From Hirundichthys speculiger (Eukaryota > Chordata > Actinopteri > Beloniformes > Exocoetidae): a stretch of DNA of 64,000 nt. The stretch is from the NCBI GenBank assembly GCA_018398805.1, contig JAGFBZ010000365.1, positions 124,001 to 188,000 on the forward strand, written 5' to 3'. Below are positions 44,574 to 56,253 of this stretch, one piece after another. Each line of letters begins with the position of its first letter. The stretch's first letter is position 1. The translations under genes were made by a program, and so were the position numbers. A model generated the notes under the pieces. The model saw only the letters and a list, made by a program, of their open reading frames with translations. It searched no databases and had not been told where the DNA came from.

Positions 44574-45224
44574 TCACTTTTTTGCAATCACATTTCCAAA
44601 TAGAATAGCCTTTTTCAGATATTTATTAGTAGAAGACAAAGGGGTAGTTGCTCTGAGAATGGCTACAAGTGGATCAGGCTCCAAGCATTTCCCATAAGCC
44701 TTAGAAAAGCAATGAAAAATACTTTTCCAGTATGTGTACAGTTTACTACATGACCAAAAAGAGTGGACTAAGTTACCAGTTGCAGATTTGCATCTGTTAG
44801 AGATGGATGAAACATCAGGAAAGAAACTGCAGTTTTTCTCTGGAATAATAGAGTCTATGCAATGTCTTAAACTGCATAAGGCAATGTCTGACATTTACAG
44901 AGCAGTCATGAATACTTTCCAAACATTTCGTCGCATATTTTTTCTTCCAATTCTACATTCAGCTCATCTTTCCATGCCTGCCTGATATTTTCTGTACTCA
45001 ATGGAGTACTGTTTTGGAGAGTTCGGTAAAAGAACGAAACAGCCCCTTTAGTAACCGGGTCAAATTTATTTATTGTTTCCAAGGTCTCATGCTCTATCAG
45101 AGTTTCAAAGTTCCAGCAGATGCGTCTTAACATAGTTACGGATTTTAAAAAATCGAAAAAGATCAGATTTAGGAATATCATATTTAGCCACAAGTTGTAA
45201 GTATGATCCAAAAAACCATTAATT
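44574..45224 (-). pseudogene. LINE B ORF2, C-terminal part
   Basis: Minus-strand frames 44906-45211 and 44574-44894 encode the region downstream of RT. They include DLIEHETLETINKFD-like sequence, a QAWKDELNVELEE segment, and CKSATGNLVHSFWSCSKLYTYW, which aligns with the zinc-type C-terminus of LINEs A and C. A frameshift lies near 44900. This part continues directly from GDLY at the left edge of 56254 when element A copy 2 and one TATAA are removed. Confidence 0.75.
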
Positions 45225-46016
45225 TATAACAGGGCATAAAATCGCGACCAACTGGTCGCCATATGCGACCCAAATTTAACGATTTCGACCATTTTTTTCT
45301 GCCATGTTGCCAGTGGCGAGGGACACAAAATCCACCATCAACTTAGGAAATATTTTTTTTTTTTTTTATGATTTCTGCATATTTGTCATGTGTCACCAAG
45401 GCAAACATATCTAAATAACTTAGAAACAAAGTTTATTTAGAACTTTAGAAACAAAGTTTATAATTAGATATATATTATATATCGGAAAGTGGCCCTGTTT
45501 TGGGTGCACGTTGTTTGCCGGAAGTCATGCGCCTAACCCAGCGATTGACAGGTGGACTTTTGCATTCGTCGGTCTTCAGTTTTGTCCATCACTGAATCTA
45601 CTCCACAGTAAAATGGATCATTTTGGTAAATAACCTCATAAAAATACACAACAGAATAGTTAACACTAGAACCACCAAGATTCCAAACTTCATTTTCACC
45701 CCATCGCTGCAACAGCGTCAGTGATGCGAACATGTCATTTCTAATAGTTGTGAAGTGGCTCATTCCTGAATATTTCTGAAATAATAATGGACACTTGTCA
45801 AAATAAGCGTTTAAATGTATATTTTTGCGAGCTTTTTTTCTACGTGGTAGAACGCTGCGCGCGCTCTCTCTCTCAGCCACACAAATAAATACATCGGTAC
45901 GTTCATCAACAAACTGTAGGGGCTGTATGTTAACACAAACATGACAACAACAGCAATCGAATGACAGACTATTGACAATACAAAACAACAGACTTCAGAT
46001 GTCAGTCACAGATATT

Positions 46017-46334
46017 TTAATCATTTTGGAAAAACGGATTAACGCTGCGCTCCACCTCACGCACACATGACTCCATTCCCAGCCCTCCTCTCCACCGGCG
46101 CGGCTCCGCCACCGTACAGTCACAGGTATGCTGTATCACCTGGTCCATCAAGTACATGAACGCATTCATAGGGTCGTCCATGTTGCGGCGCGCGTATGCA
46201 GTTGGACCACCTCTCTCCACCGGGACATTTGTGGACTGGGCTCTCCCGGCCCACGGTCCCAGCTTTATGGGTCTCCAAACGCTTCCGTCCTTGGCCGCCT
46301 CATGTAGCTGCAATACAGGTTGAGCTCTGAACAA
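46017..46334 (-). pseudogene. piggyBac transposase N-terminal fragment, second copy
   Basis: 105 codons, nearly identical to 28264-28581 (differences in NVPVERGG and REVERSVN). Same motif order and same truncation, which shows that both copies descend from one already deleted element. Confidence 0.6.
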
Positions 46335-46883
46335 TGTAAATATTTATGATTAGATCAGTCAGAGTCGTTGCCTCGCTAAAATACCAAATGATTAGAACCA
46401 GAGGAAACTAAAACGCTTGACTTCTGAATTTACCTGTCAGTATTTCCGCGAGCCCCCACTGTGTCTGAGGACTGAATGTATGTGGCGGGTCACCCCTCAC
46501 TTATAGAAGCCGGGGTCTTTTTCTTTTTTTTTTTTTTTTGAACAAATTTTTATTGTTTTTCAACACAGAACACAATATACATAATTTGCCATCATTTCAG
46601 TTTCAAAAATAAAAAAAAAAAAAAAAATGAAAATGACAAAAATAATAATAATAATAAAATAAAATCCATTCAGCCTGAACAGGCAAATCTTCCAGTCGGC
46701 TGCTCCCCAAATACCCTCACATCACATACCCATATTGCTCTGCATACACACATCACTTAATAATACAGTCACATCAGCGTCCTATACAGTAAACAGTAGA
46801 ATACTGTACATCAAACAAAAAATAAAAAAAAAACAAAACAAAAACATGGTAATTTGTGAATGACATACAACAAGAAAGGACAC

Positions 46884-48945
46884 TTATGGATTTACTTCAG
46901 TTGGCCGTGACCATTGTAAGGAAGACTGGCCCCTCAACACTAACTGAGACAACTCGACAGGTAGATAGTTAAGCAGAGGAGCCCACATTTCATTAAAGGA
47001 CCTTTCATTACCCTTCACAACTACACTGAGTCTTTTGTGGGGAAGGACCCGGAATATTTCCCTATACCATAGGGTGACACTAGGTGGTTTGTCATTGATC
47101 CAGTTAATTAAAATGCATTTTCTGGCCAGTAATAGTAACTTATCACATAATTTGAACTCCAAATGGGTTAGAGTCACCTCCTTTGAGGGGAGGCCAAGGA
47201 CTAAAAGACCAGGGTCCTTCCTCACCTTTACTTTAAAGATACCACCTAGTTCCTGCGAGATTGTACCCCAAAATCTTTTTATCAATTTACATTGCCAGAA
47301 GTAATGGTAATATGTTCCAAGCTCTCTGTGACACTTATTACACAGAGGTGAAATCTGACAGTCCATCTTATTTAGTATGTATGGAGTTAGGTGTAGACGG
47401 TGCAATATTTTGTACTGCATCTCTCTCAGTCTGTTACATGTAAAGGTGGATTTAAATACTTTAATGGCCTCCTGCCAGTCATCTTCAATATATTCTGTGT
47501 CAAGATCTTTCTCCCACTTCCGTGCAATGCTTGTGATATTGCCTGTACTGAGAGAGTATAGCTGTGCATAGAAGGAAGAAATAAAATGCGAAAGACCTTT
47601 TCGGGTGATAAGGAACCTCTCAACCTCACTGTACTTGTCTACATCAGAAGGGGGCAGGGTCTTAGAACCAACAAAGTGCCTAACCTGAAGGAAGCCAAAA
47701 TGATGTTCTTTAGGAATGCTGAACTTGGACTGCAATTGTTGGAAAGTCATCAATGTCATATTGTCAAATAAGTCTCCAATCACACGCGCCCCACTACTGT
47801 GCCACCTGTCAAAAATATAGGGATGGAGACCTGGGCGGAAATCCTGATTCCTCGTTAGAGGGGTCAGGAATGACGCGTATCTTCCTCTGCTCAGATGTTT
47901 ACAGATTTCCTGCCACACTTTAATTGTATTGTATATGATTGGATTATTCTTAATGTCCCTATGTAGCCTTTTCTTATCACCCATGACCAGGCTCCATAAT
48001 GAGGATGGCGAAGAGGACCACGAGTCTAGACGGGGCTTGGATTCAAGATGAGCATGTAGCCATTCCCATAAGGAGCGAGCGTGACATGCCCAGTTGTAAT
48101 AGGTTATGTCTGAAGGTAACTGTAATGTTTTTATTTTCTGTCTGGGCCTCTTGCCGTGCCAAATGAATCTAGAGAATGCCCTCTCCATGTCAAGAGCGAC
48201 CTTTTTGGAGATCCACAGGGGTAGCATTTATAAGGGATATAACAGCCTGGGGAATACATTCATCTTAATTAAACTAATGCGACCCATAAGAGATATAGGG
48301 AGGTCATGCCATCTATCCAAGTCTTGTTTTATTTTGGTAGCTATGGGAGAAAAGTTAAGCTTCCATAGTTCAGTAAGGTCTGGTGAGACTTTAATCCCAA
48401 GGTAGGTGAAGCCCGTAGGAGACAATTTAAAGGGGCAGTTGGCAAGTGAAGTTAGGTCAGCCGATTTACTCAATGGCATAGCCTCTGATTTACCATAATT
48501 GATCTTGTAGCCTGAGAATGAGCTAAACTCCTGAATAATAGACAGAATAGTTGGTATTGATATATCAGGCTTTGTCAGGAACAACAGGATGTCATCCGCA
48601 TAGAGTGCAATTTTATGAGTTGTTCCTCCTAGCATCACCCCATGTACGTCTTTGTGTTGTCTAATAGCCTCAGCTAAGGGCTCGAGAGCTAGTGCAAAGA
48701 GCAGCGGAGACAGGGGCAACCCTGTCTCGTCCCCCTACGTAGTGGAAAAGGTGATGATTGTGTGCCATTAGTTACAATACAAGCCTGTGGAGAGTTGCAA
48801 AGTACCTTAATCCATTTAAGAAAATCCCCTCCCAGCCCAAACCTCCCGAGGATGTCAAACAAGTATTCCCACTCCACTCTATCGAACGCCTTTTCAGCGT
48901 CTAAAGATACAGCGAGTCCACTAATATTTGTTTGACTGGAATACT
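46884..48945 (-). pseudogene. LINE C ORF2, catalytic RT half and C-terminus
   Basis: From right to left: [17 protein letters not shown] (first catalytic Asp) near 48860-48910, then RRGTRQGC with a one-base shift near 48715, [28 protein letters not shown] (catalytic pair), and the 447-codon stretch 46884-48227. That stretch includes WHGKRPRQKIK, the zinc-type LCNKCHRELGTYYHYFWQC, and KLLLLARKCILINWI. The frames 48228-48719 and 46884-48227 are separated by a small break near 48228. It continues from 51264-52001 across element D. Confidence 0.88.
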
Positions 48946-49936
48946 CAGGGGTAAAGTATTCCGGCCCCGTGCCGGATCTCCGGCTTTTGACTATGATTTA
49001 GGGGGAAAAAAAACACGCACAGAAACACGTTATTTCTGAGTGGTCTTAAAACGCAGTCGAGGTGAGCCGGTGGTTTTTTCTCAGGCAATCAGAAGAACGG
49101 AGGCAAAATTCAAGTGTCTCTGGGCGGGGACAGAGGAACAGGGGACAGAACCGGTTTGGGAGCTGCTGCCAGAAGCTGCCTGGTACCTGACTGTGTGTTG
49201 TGCTCCAAGAAGTTAGTCTATAGCAGCAAAAGAAAAAAAGCTCTTCGTCGTCACGAAGGAGACGCCGGGTATAAAGCAGCTGTCCGTGGGCTCCGACACA
49301 AGAGCCGTGTGTCGGAGCCTCCGACACACTTCCCGGAGCAGCAGCCACAGCGCTGCTGCTCCGGGAAAGCAGCATGCTCGATCCTGTCCAGGATCCTGTG
49401 GTAGGAGGCTGGGAGCGCAGCCATGACGGTCCTGAAGACGCTAGCTCTCTAAACTGTCGGCCGGATAACTGTCTTTAACGGGTGCGGGGATTGACCAACC
49501 GTCTCTCGTCGTGACGCAAATAAGAGCCCCGATGACCGGTTTTATTTCCGACTTGAAAATACGCGTGTGCTCGTTCACTGTGGAACGCGACTTATCATTA
49601 ACGGTCGCTCAACCGCTCGTAGATCCATGTAAAAAAAAAAAAAAAAAAAGCAGCGTTAATAAAAACGTTTCACAAATCTGTCCGTTTCCACTCAGCAAGC
49701 CAGTTATATGAACACGCATAATGGCTCCAGAGTTCTAGAAATGTCTGTCTGATCGGCTCCAAGTATGGACGTTTTCTCTGAATGTTGTTGAAGCAACCAC
49801 CGAAAACATGAAAAAAAAAAAACGTAAATGTAATGGTTCGCTGATGCATCCAGAATAATAACATCTAATAATCGAATAACTGCCTCTGCATATACACATG
49901 TTAAAGAGGAGGCGAGTCCAGACCCGATGGATTGTT

Positions 49937-50906
49937 CAGTTCCTCGTGAAAGTATTTGGTCCCCTTGAACTTTTCAACCTTTTCCACATTTCAGGCTTCA
50001 AACATAAAAATACACAATTTCAATTTTTTGTCAAGAATCAACACCAAGTGGGACACAATTGTGAAGTGGAATGAAATTTATTGGATATTTAAATCTTTTT
50101 CAACAATTAAAAAAACTGAAAAGTGGGGCGTGTAATATTATTGGTCCCCTTTACTTTCAGAGCAGCAAACTGACTCCAGAAGTTCAGTGAGGATCTCTGA
50201 ATGATCCAGTGTTGTCCTAAATGACTAAAGGATGATCAATAGAATCCACCTGTGTGTAATCAAGTCTAAAAATATAAATGCACCTGCTCTGTGATAGTCT
50301 CAGGGTTCTGTTTAAAGCTCAGAGAGCATCATGAAGACCAAGGAACACACCAGGCAGGTCCCAGATACTGTTGTGGAGAAGTTTAAAGCTGGATGTGGAT
50401 ACAAAAAGATTTCCCAAGCTTTAAACATCTCAAGGAGCACTGAGCAAGCAGTCATATTGAAATGGAAGATGTGTTAGAATGGCCAAGTCAAAGTCCAGAC
50501 CTGAATCCAGTCCAGAATCTGTGGAAAGAGCTAAAGACTGCTGTTCACAAACCCTCTCCATCCAACCTCACTGAGCTCCAGCTGTTTTACAGGAAGAATG
50601 GACCAGAATTTAGTCTCTGGATGTGTTAAACTGATAGAGACAAACCCCAAGAGACCTGCAGCTGGAACTGCAGCAGAAGGTGGCGCTACAGAGTATTAAC
50701 ACAAAAAGAATGAATAATATTACACGCCCCACTTTACAGTTTATTTATTTGTTAAAAAAGTTTAAAATATCTATCAAATACATTTTGTTCCACTTCACAA
50801 TTGTGTCCCACTTGTTGATTCTTGACAAAAATCTTCATGTTTGAAGCCTGAAATGTGGCAAAAAGTTGAAAAGTTCAAGGGGGCCAAATGCTTTTGCAAG
50901 GCACTG
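49937..50906 (+). mobile_element. Tc1-like element with about 200-bp inverted repeats, deleted
   Basis: Long inverted ends are shared by 49937-50140 and 50700-50906 (TTGAACTTTTCAAC, CACATTTCAGGCTTCAAACA, GTGGGACACAATTGTGAAGT, GTGGGGCGTGTAATATTA). TA follows the right end; the left TA is lost. Inside, near 50331, a transposase start survives (MKTKEHTRQVPDTVVEKFKA, QALNISRSTEQAVILKW), which is the paired-type DNA-binding head of Tc1. The catalytic part is missing. Confidence 0.85.
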
Positions 50907-51177
50907 TATTTCCTATAAATTAATTTGCTGTTGTTTTGAACAAAAATGATGGAGAAGTTGCAATTTGTTTTTTTTTTCTTGTACAAATTGCCCTTTACTG
51001 AATTAAGTAGTTGCTAAATTAATCAGATTAACGGGCTTGCCTGAGTTTACTTGTTTTCACTTATAACTTAATAACCTTTACTTTCTAAAATTCACATTTA
51101 AATTGTTGGTCATCTTGTATATTACCAAGCACAATGACAAAAAGTTGCCAATAGTGAGTATGCGTTGGATCCACTAC

Positions 51178-51178
<1 letters not shown>

Positions 51179-51219
<41 letters not shown>
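51179..51219. repeat. Poly-C run (41 bp)
   Basis: 41 consecutive C, followed by AAAAAAA. The length is likely unstable and may be an assembly estimate. Confidence 0.95.
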
Positions 51220-51227
<8 letters not shown>

Positions 51228-51263
51228 GTTCAGGCTCAGGACTTTTTTTTACTTTAAGCCCTG

Positions 51264-52049
51264 AATACTGTATGACGTTCAATAATCTCCTCACATTCAT
51301 GAGTGAGAACCTGTTCTGTATAAATCCAGTTTGGTCTGTATTTATTAAAGAGAGCAAAAGCTTTTCCAGTCTAGCTGCAAGCAATTTTGATAGCAACTTA
51401 CTATCCACATAATGAGGCTAATGGGTCTAAACGAGCCGCAGATGTCAGGTGGCTTGTCTTTTTTAAGGATGAGTGTGATGTTTGCTAGATTAAGCGTTGG
51501 GGGGAGATGACCAGTCCCAAAGGAGTCCAGATACATGTCAGTAAGTGGTTCGGTTATCAGGTGACTTATTTTCTTGTACTCCGGACAGAACCCATCAGGT
51601 CCCGGTGCCTTTCCCCCTTTAAGGGATGCTATGGCTGTACGGACCTCCTTCTCAGTCACCGGAGCAGTTAAGTTTTCTTTTTGTTCCTCTGACAGGGATG
51701 GGAGGGACACGTTATCTAGAAACTTCTTCCTCTTCCCCTCAGAAAACTCACATTCAGAAGAATAAAGCTTTTGATAAAATTGCCTCATTATTTTATTTAT
51801 GTCTTTAGTCTTGTAGTGTCTAACCTGATTGTCATCCAGCAGTGACGGTATTGTGTTTGACTCCGTTCTACCTCTTGCTAATCTTGCTAGGAGATGGCCA
51901 GGTTTGTTTCCTGACTCATATAGTCTATGTTTTGCAAAAAATATGGCTGACTCAGCCTTTTTAGTTAAAAGTTGATTTAGGGCCGAGCGAGCTGCTTCCA
52001 ATTTTTTAGATAAAAATTTAGAGGGTGCACTTTTAAATTGTGTCTCCAG
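51264..52049 (-). pseudogene. LINE C ORF2, linker and N-terminal RT
   Basis: The minus-strand frame 51345-52001 carries KHRLYESGNKPGHLLARL, GGKAPGPDGFCPEY (RT motif region), [20 protein letters not shown]. It shifts near 51400, and the next frame continues to [20 protein letters not shown] ahead of element D. The catalytic Asp motif lies beyond element D. Confidence 0.85.
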
Positions 52050-52878
52050 CAGTGACGTGCGGTCAGGTGAGGCAGGGGAGGCCGTGCCTCACCTGCCATC
52101 ATGGAAAGAAATAAATGAAAAAAAAAATGTTTATATTTATCAATTGGTTTGTACTATAAAGTAATTTTCCATTTAACTTCACCATTTTAAGATTATTTTT
52201 TATTCAAAATCACCGAATTTTCACATTTACCATTCAAATACTGAGAAGATGCGGGCGGTGAGGCAGCACCCCACTGAGCCTCACCATGGATTGCGCAATG
52301 ACTCAGCTAACTGTGCTGCCATGCTATGTAGTGAGACCAGATCGCCGTCTCTTTGTATGTCACTATTAAAATGTTCAAACACGTTTGCTAAATGAAATAA
52401 GTTTCCATAGTTTAGCTGATTTATATAATGAACAGCAACTATATGTGTGTAATGTGTTTCTTGTGCCGGTGCGATCATAAAACGGCTGAGAAGAGGCACG
52501 GGGTGAGGCACGCACTTCTCCTGCCTCACGTTAGGGGGCTCTAGTGAGCACAGTGATTCTTCTTGCGACACATTGGCTGCAGAATAAGTGACAGCAAGCG
52601 CTGTCACTTATTCTTCAGAAGTAGCGGCGCATGGACTTCATTTATAAGTAAAGGTAAGACCATAATAACTTTTTTTTAAATTAAATGTGCTTTTTTGTGC
52701 GCTACAGTTTGTATGTGTAAAGCATTTACATGTGAATGACGATAGGAGGTTTTAAACATAAAAAGTTAACTGCTGCCAATCAAATGGTGAATAAGTTGTT
52801 CTGGAGGGTTCATATGCTTGTAAATCTGACTGATGAAGTCAGTGCCTCACCAGCCATGAATCTCACCGCACGTCACTG
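52050..52878 (-). mobile_element. hAT-like element (829 bp) in LINE C
   Basis: An exact 8-bp duplication GTCTCCAG (52042-52049 and 52879-52886) flanks it. The inverted ends CAGTGACGTGCGGT are identical over 14 bp, with GTGAGGCA-type subterminal repeats. A 108-codon minus-strand frame at 52281-52607 has no domain I recognise. It splits LINE C between endonuclease and RT. Confidence 0.88.
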
Positions 52879-52886
52879 GTCTCCAG

Positions 52887-53849
52887 CTGCTGTATTGTAT
52901 TTTCTAAGTTAAGTTGTTCCTTCATAGCAGCCTTTTTCAAAGCTGTGCTATATGATATAATACTCCCCCTTAGATAGGCTTTAGCTGTTTCCCACAGCAG
53001 AGATGGGCTAACATCTGGAGTCTTATTAGCAGCAGTAAAAATATTCCACTGTTCAGTAATATAGTCAATGAATGGTGGACTGCTCAGTAAAGATGGGTTC
53101 ATCCTCCAGTGACGAGAGGAGGGGCCTGTGTAAGGCGGACAGATGCTCAAACTTACATGAGAGTGGTCTGAAAGTGAGCATATGCCAATCGAGCACTCCC
53201 TTACCCTATCCAAAACCACTCTGGATGACAGGAAGAAATCAATTCTTGAAAACGTCTGATGGGGATTGGAGAAAAAGGTATAATCTCTCTCCCTGGGATT
53301 AGTCACTCTCCAAGTGTCAAACAGTTCTAGGTCATGACAGAACTCTTTTAGTCTGAGGCTCTTCCGAGGGACTGGGCTAGGTTTAGATGGGGATTGGTCC
53401 AGACTAGGATCTGGCACACAATTAAAGTCGCCCCCTAGAACAACATACGGGGTTGATACTGATGATACCTTTGATAAAAGTTTTGGGAAGAAAGCAGAGT
53501 CGTATGTGATAGGGCCATATATGCAACCAATGAGAATCTGTTCCCCATAAAGATAGCCTGAGATGAGGACATAACGACCATTGTTATCCTTTATGGTTTT
53601 CTCTAAGGTAAACGGGAGGTTACGGTGGATCAATATGGCTACGCCTCTGTTATTTGTGTTATAGGAGGAGTAATATACCTGGCCCACCCAGGATCTCCTT
53701 AATTTGAGATGTTACAAATCATTTAAGTGAGTTTCAGATAGTAAGGCTATTTGTGTTTTCTCTTTGTTCAGAAAAGTGAGGATCTTTTGCCTTTTGATGA
53801 CATTATTGAATCCCTTAACATTAAGGGAAACTATTTTAAGATCACTCAT
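52887..53849 (-). pseudogene. LINE C ORF2, endonuclease domain
   Basis: ATG at 53847-53849 opens MSDLKIVSLNVKGFNN. One in-frame stop (TAA, plus-strand 53712-53714) follows LLSETHLNDL. The frame then continues with YVVLGGDFNCVPDPSL, YTFFSNPHQTFSRIDFFL and SLSDHSHVSLSI, the AP-endonuclease motifs. It ends at the hAT insertion. Confidence 0.88.
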
Positions 53850-54457
53850 GGCTAAATAAAATGTTGTGCAGTCTAGCAGCGAGCTTTGCAACAGGGCAGT
53901 GGGGCTCAGTGACAGGCGGATAAGTGGACAGCTCCGTGGAATAACTTAAAGAAGGCTTCAGATGTATGATGGCATGAGTAAATAAACAAGGCAAAACATC
54001 ACGAACAAAGTATTCATCCCCAAACGATGAAATCCCAACGAACACCAAGTTGCCCCAGAACACCCCCCCTCCCCAACACCCCACCCACCCACCATCCCGG
54101 GATAAGCCAACAGTGTGGCTCGTTGAACAACAAGCGGGGCACGGGAAACTGAGCAAGATCATCACCAAGAGAGAAAGAAAAAAAAGAAACGTCTTCTCCA
54201 GTCCCCCGCTCACCACGAGCTAAAACGATCACAACCATATAAACTAACATGGTTATATTTTGGCAACCAGTTTAACCTGAGCTCTTACAGCACATTGTAA
54301 GAAAGAAAGAGAAAGAAAAGAAAAAGAAAGAAAAAAAAGAGCCAAGGATTAATTTAACAACCCAGAGTTTATCTAGCACTTTCTCACAGATTATCTGAGG
54401 TCTAACATTGACTGCATGAGCAGGATATTTGCATTTTTACATCACCTCTGGCTCAGC

Positions 54458-55279
54458 TCAGTCCATCCACGAGGGCCAGCGCATCCTCCGGCGAGTGAAA
54501 AGAGTGACTTTTCCCTGGGAGAAACACAGAGTGGCGGGGAAGCGCATGGAAAACCGTATGTTCATGTCTATAAGGCGCTGGCACACTCCATTGAACGCAC
54601 GTCTAATTTCCTTGACTCCATAAGCCAGATCTTGTCGGATGAGTATGGTCTGTCCCTCGTGTTTCAGCGGGCCATTCTTCTTGGTAGCGGCAAGGATCCT
54701 CATCTTGTCCCTGGAGTTGTGCAGCTTGATGATCACTGCGCGGGACCGGTTGGTTTTTGGTGCGCCGAGGGACCTGTGGGCACGGTCGATCTTAATGATG
54801 CCCCGCTTGGTCTCCAGGTTCAGCAGTGTGGGCAGCCACTTCTCAAAGAAAGTGATCGGCTGATCCTCCTCCGCACCTTCTTTGAGGTTGAAGATTAAAA
54901 TGTTGTCCCTGCGGCTGCGTCCCTCGATGTCGATGCTCCTTTCAGTCAGGGTGCACACTTGTGTCTCCAGTTTCTTCAGCCTGAACTCCATGGCCGACAC
55001 GTTGTCCTCCACATCAGATGCGCGGCTCTCAGCTTCGGTTATGCGTTTTGTGTTGGACTCCAGACGTGTTGTAATGTTGTCCAATTTGGCAGAGAAATCC
55101 CCAAACTTTTTGTCCATCATCACGGATATTTTGTCGGCGACATGTTGTGATATCTCCATAGCGAGGGCTGCGTTGTCCACAGCAGATGTAGCTTCCACGC
55201 TAGCCGCCTCAGTCGGTGTGGTTTCTGGATCCTCAGCAAACATATTTACCGCGGGTTCGACGGCGTTCCGGTTAGTCAA
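54458..55279 (-). CDS. LINE C ORF1 protein (RNA-binding, coiled coil)
   Basis: 273 codons without interruption from ATG 55279. Acidic and Ala-rich N-terminus, coiled coil about residues 45-125 (MDKKFGDFSAKLDNITTRLE), IEGRSRRDNILIFNLKEG near 132, and an RRM-like region followed by RAFNGVCQRLIDMNIRFSMR near the end. This is the L1-type ORF1 architecture. It differs strongly from LINE A ORF1, so LINEs A and C are separate families. Confidence 0.85.
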   Translation of the reverse strand: MTNRNAVEPAVNMFAEDPETTPTEAASVEATSAVDNAALAMEISQHVADKISVMMDKKFGDFSAKLDNITTRLESNTKRITEAESRASDVEDNVSAMEFRLKKLETQVCTLTERSIDIEGRSRRDNILIFNLKEGAEEDQPITFFEKWLPTLLNLETKRGIIKIDRAHRSLGAPKTNRSRAVIIKLHNSRDKMRILAATKKNGPLKHEGQTILIRQDLAYGVKEIRRAFNGVCQRLIDMNIRFSMRFPATLCFSQGKVTLFTRRRMRWPSWMD

Positions 55280-55491
55280 GGTGCCTGGATGCTTTTAAGA
55301 AAGTTTTCGTACGGTTGTGATGTTTTTAAAATAAAGTTAAAAGTGACACATAGCTCAGTAGCAGCGGGAGCTTAGCAACGGTCGACTGCTCAGGGTGACG
55401 GCATCACGTCCCTCCGGGGTCTTTTTCATAAATTTGCCTCCTCATCCTCAGTTGATGTCGTATCACCTGGTAAAAATGACGGGTCATCGGT

Positions 55492-55511
55492 CCCCCCCCC
55501 CCCCCCCCCCC
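55492..55511. repeat. Poly-C run in element A copy 2
   Basis: About 19 C; the matching place in copy 1 (28835-28845) has about ten C followed by ACACA, so the tract has expanded in copy 2. Confidence 0.9.
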
Positions 55512-56253
55512 GATTCCTCCTCACCCACATCTGCCGTTATCTCCGCTCTATCTGACTCCCTCACTCAAATCCTGGTACAATAGCTAGACTGTTGTTTTTG
55601 TTGGATTCATGTCTTAAATTGTCTGCTGTTTGTTTGAAAGATTTAGTGATGGCAATAACTGTCAAAGTCCGATAACGCCATAAAGTTTGAGCGTTGCCAA
55701 GCAACGGGCAGTGGGGCGCGGAGGGGCGTGGCGCAAAAAATGACAGCTGTATACAGCGTTTATATGAGGGGGTAAAAAATGACCCCCCTCTGCGGTTCCA
55801 GGTATAAATGGTCATATTCATTTTTCTTTTGATCACACACTCACCAGAATTCACTGAATGATTAATAAATCCATTTTAGAAAAAGTCATGAACTTACAGA
55901 TGTAGGGGTTTTATTTTAACAGAAATACAAACATTTGAAAATGCTAGCAGGTAAAAATGACCTACTTGGCGCTTCTGGTGTTATCAAAAAAGAAATAATA
56001 TTAGTTTTCATAGTAAGCGTCATGGAAACAGAATAAAATGCGCTTTCATGCTTGTAAATGCTTCTGAAATGTAGTGATAGTAGACGATAATAGGAGTTTT
56101 TCATATATGACAATGCTGCTGGTGTCATATTAACCCCTGACGTATGGGGCAACGAAAAACACTGGCGACCAAAATTGCTAGCTGGCTACCAACTTCAAAA
56201 ACCTGGTAGCCAGGGGCGACTTGGTAAAAATTCTAATTTTATGCCCTGTATAA

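Larger units (their letters stand above)
48946..51263. mobile_element. Element D, unclassified DNA transposon (2318 bp)
   Basis: Ends CAGGGGTAAAGT and, from the right, CAGGGCTTAAAGT are inverted. AATACT (48940-48945 and 51264-51269) is a 6-bp target duplication, confirmed because the LINE C frame resumes across it. A plus-strand frame at 49114-49404 encodes CVLCSKKLVYSSKRKKALRR then HEGDAGYK, like a BED/TTF-type zinc finger lacking its last His. The rest is non-coding and contains a nested Tc1-like element and a poly-C run. A 6-bp duplication is unusual for hAT. Confidence 0.7.
46524..55413 (-). mobile_element. L1/Tx1-like LINE C, split by element D and a hAT element
   Basis: The 14-bp duplication CCGGGGTCTTTTTC lies at 46510-46523 and 55414-55427. 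The 3' end is at the left (T run from 46524, then TTTTTATTGTTTTTC) and the 5' end at the right (GACGTGATGCCGTC on the minus strand). Without element D (2318 bp) and the hAT element (829 bp) and their duplications it is about 5.7 kb, matching LINE A. Both ORFs are recognisable, with several lesions in ORF2. Confidence 0.92.
45664..55980 (-). mobile_element. piggyBac relic inside element A copy 2
   Basis: TTAA at 45660-45663 followed by CACTAGAACCACCAAG faces CTTGGCGCTTCTGGTG ending at 55980 followed by TTAT. The ends match at 13 of 16 positions. A second, inner end-like motif (CTGCGGTTCCAGGTATAA) lies at about 55789-55806, so the right border is not certain. Without LINE C it is about 1.4 kb and keeps only an N-terminal transposase piece. 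Confidence 0.6.
45230..56248. mobile_element. Element A copy 2 (hAT-like ends, carries piggyBac relic and LINE C)
   Basis: Inverted ends CAGGGCATAAAAT at 45230 and ATTTTATGCCCTG ending at 56248 match over 13 bp. TATAA is present on both sides (45225-45229 and 56249-56253). Without LINE C it is about 2.1 kb. The CAGGG terminus looks hAT-like, but the duplication is 5 bp instead of 8 and no hAT transposase is visible, so the superfamily is uncertain. Subterminal sequence contains GGTCGCC/GGCGACC repeats at both ends. Confidence 0.75.

Noticed and set aside
48946..51263. Assignment of element D to the Dada superfamily on its 6-bp duplication
   Set aside because: Dada elements target small RNA genes and carry a distinct transposase; neither is visible here.
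54260..54330. A-rich GAAAGAAAGA run as a functional element
   Set aside because: Simple purine repeat in LINE C between ORF1 and ORF2; low-complexity sequence is usual there.
54416..55298. Plus-strand frames of up to 160 codons
   Set aside because: They are antisense to LINE C ORF1, which has clear family motifs on the minus strand.
45230..56248. Confident assignment of element A to the hAT superfamily
   Set aside because: The CAGGG end suggests hAT, but the visible duplication is 5 bp and no hAT transposase is present. I kept it as hAT-like only.
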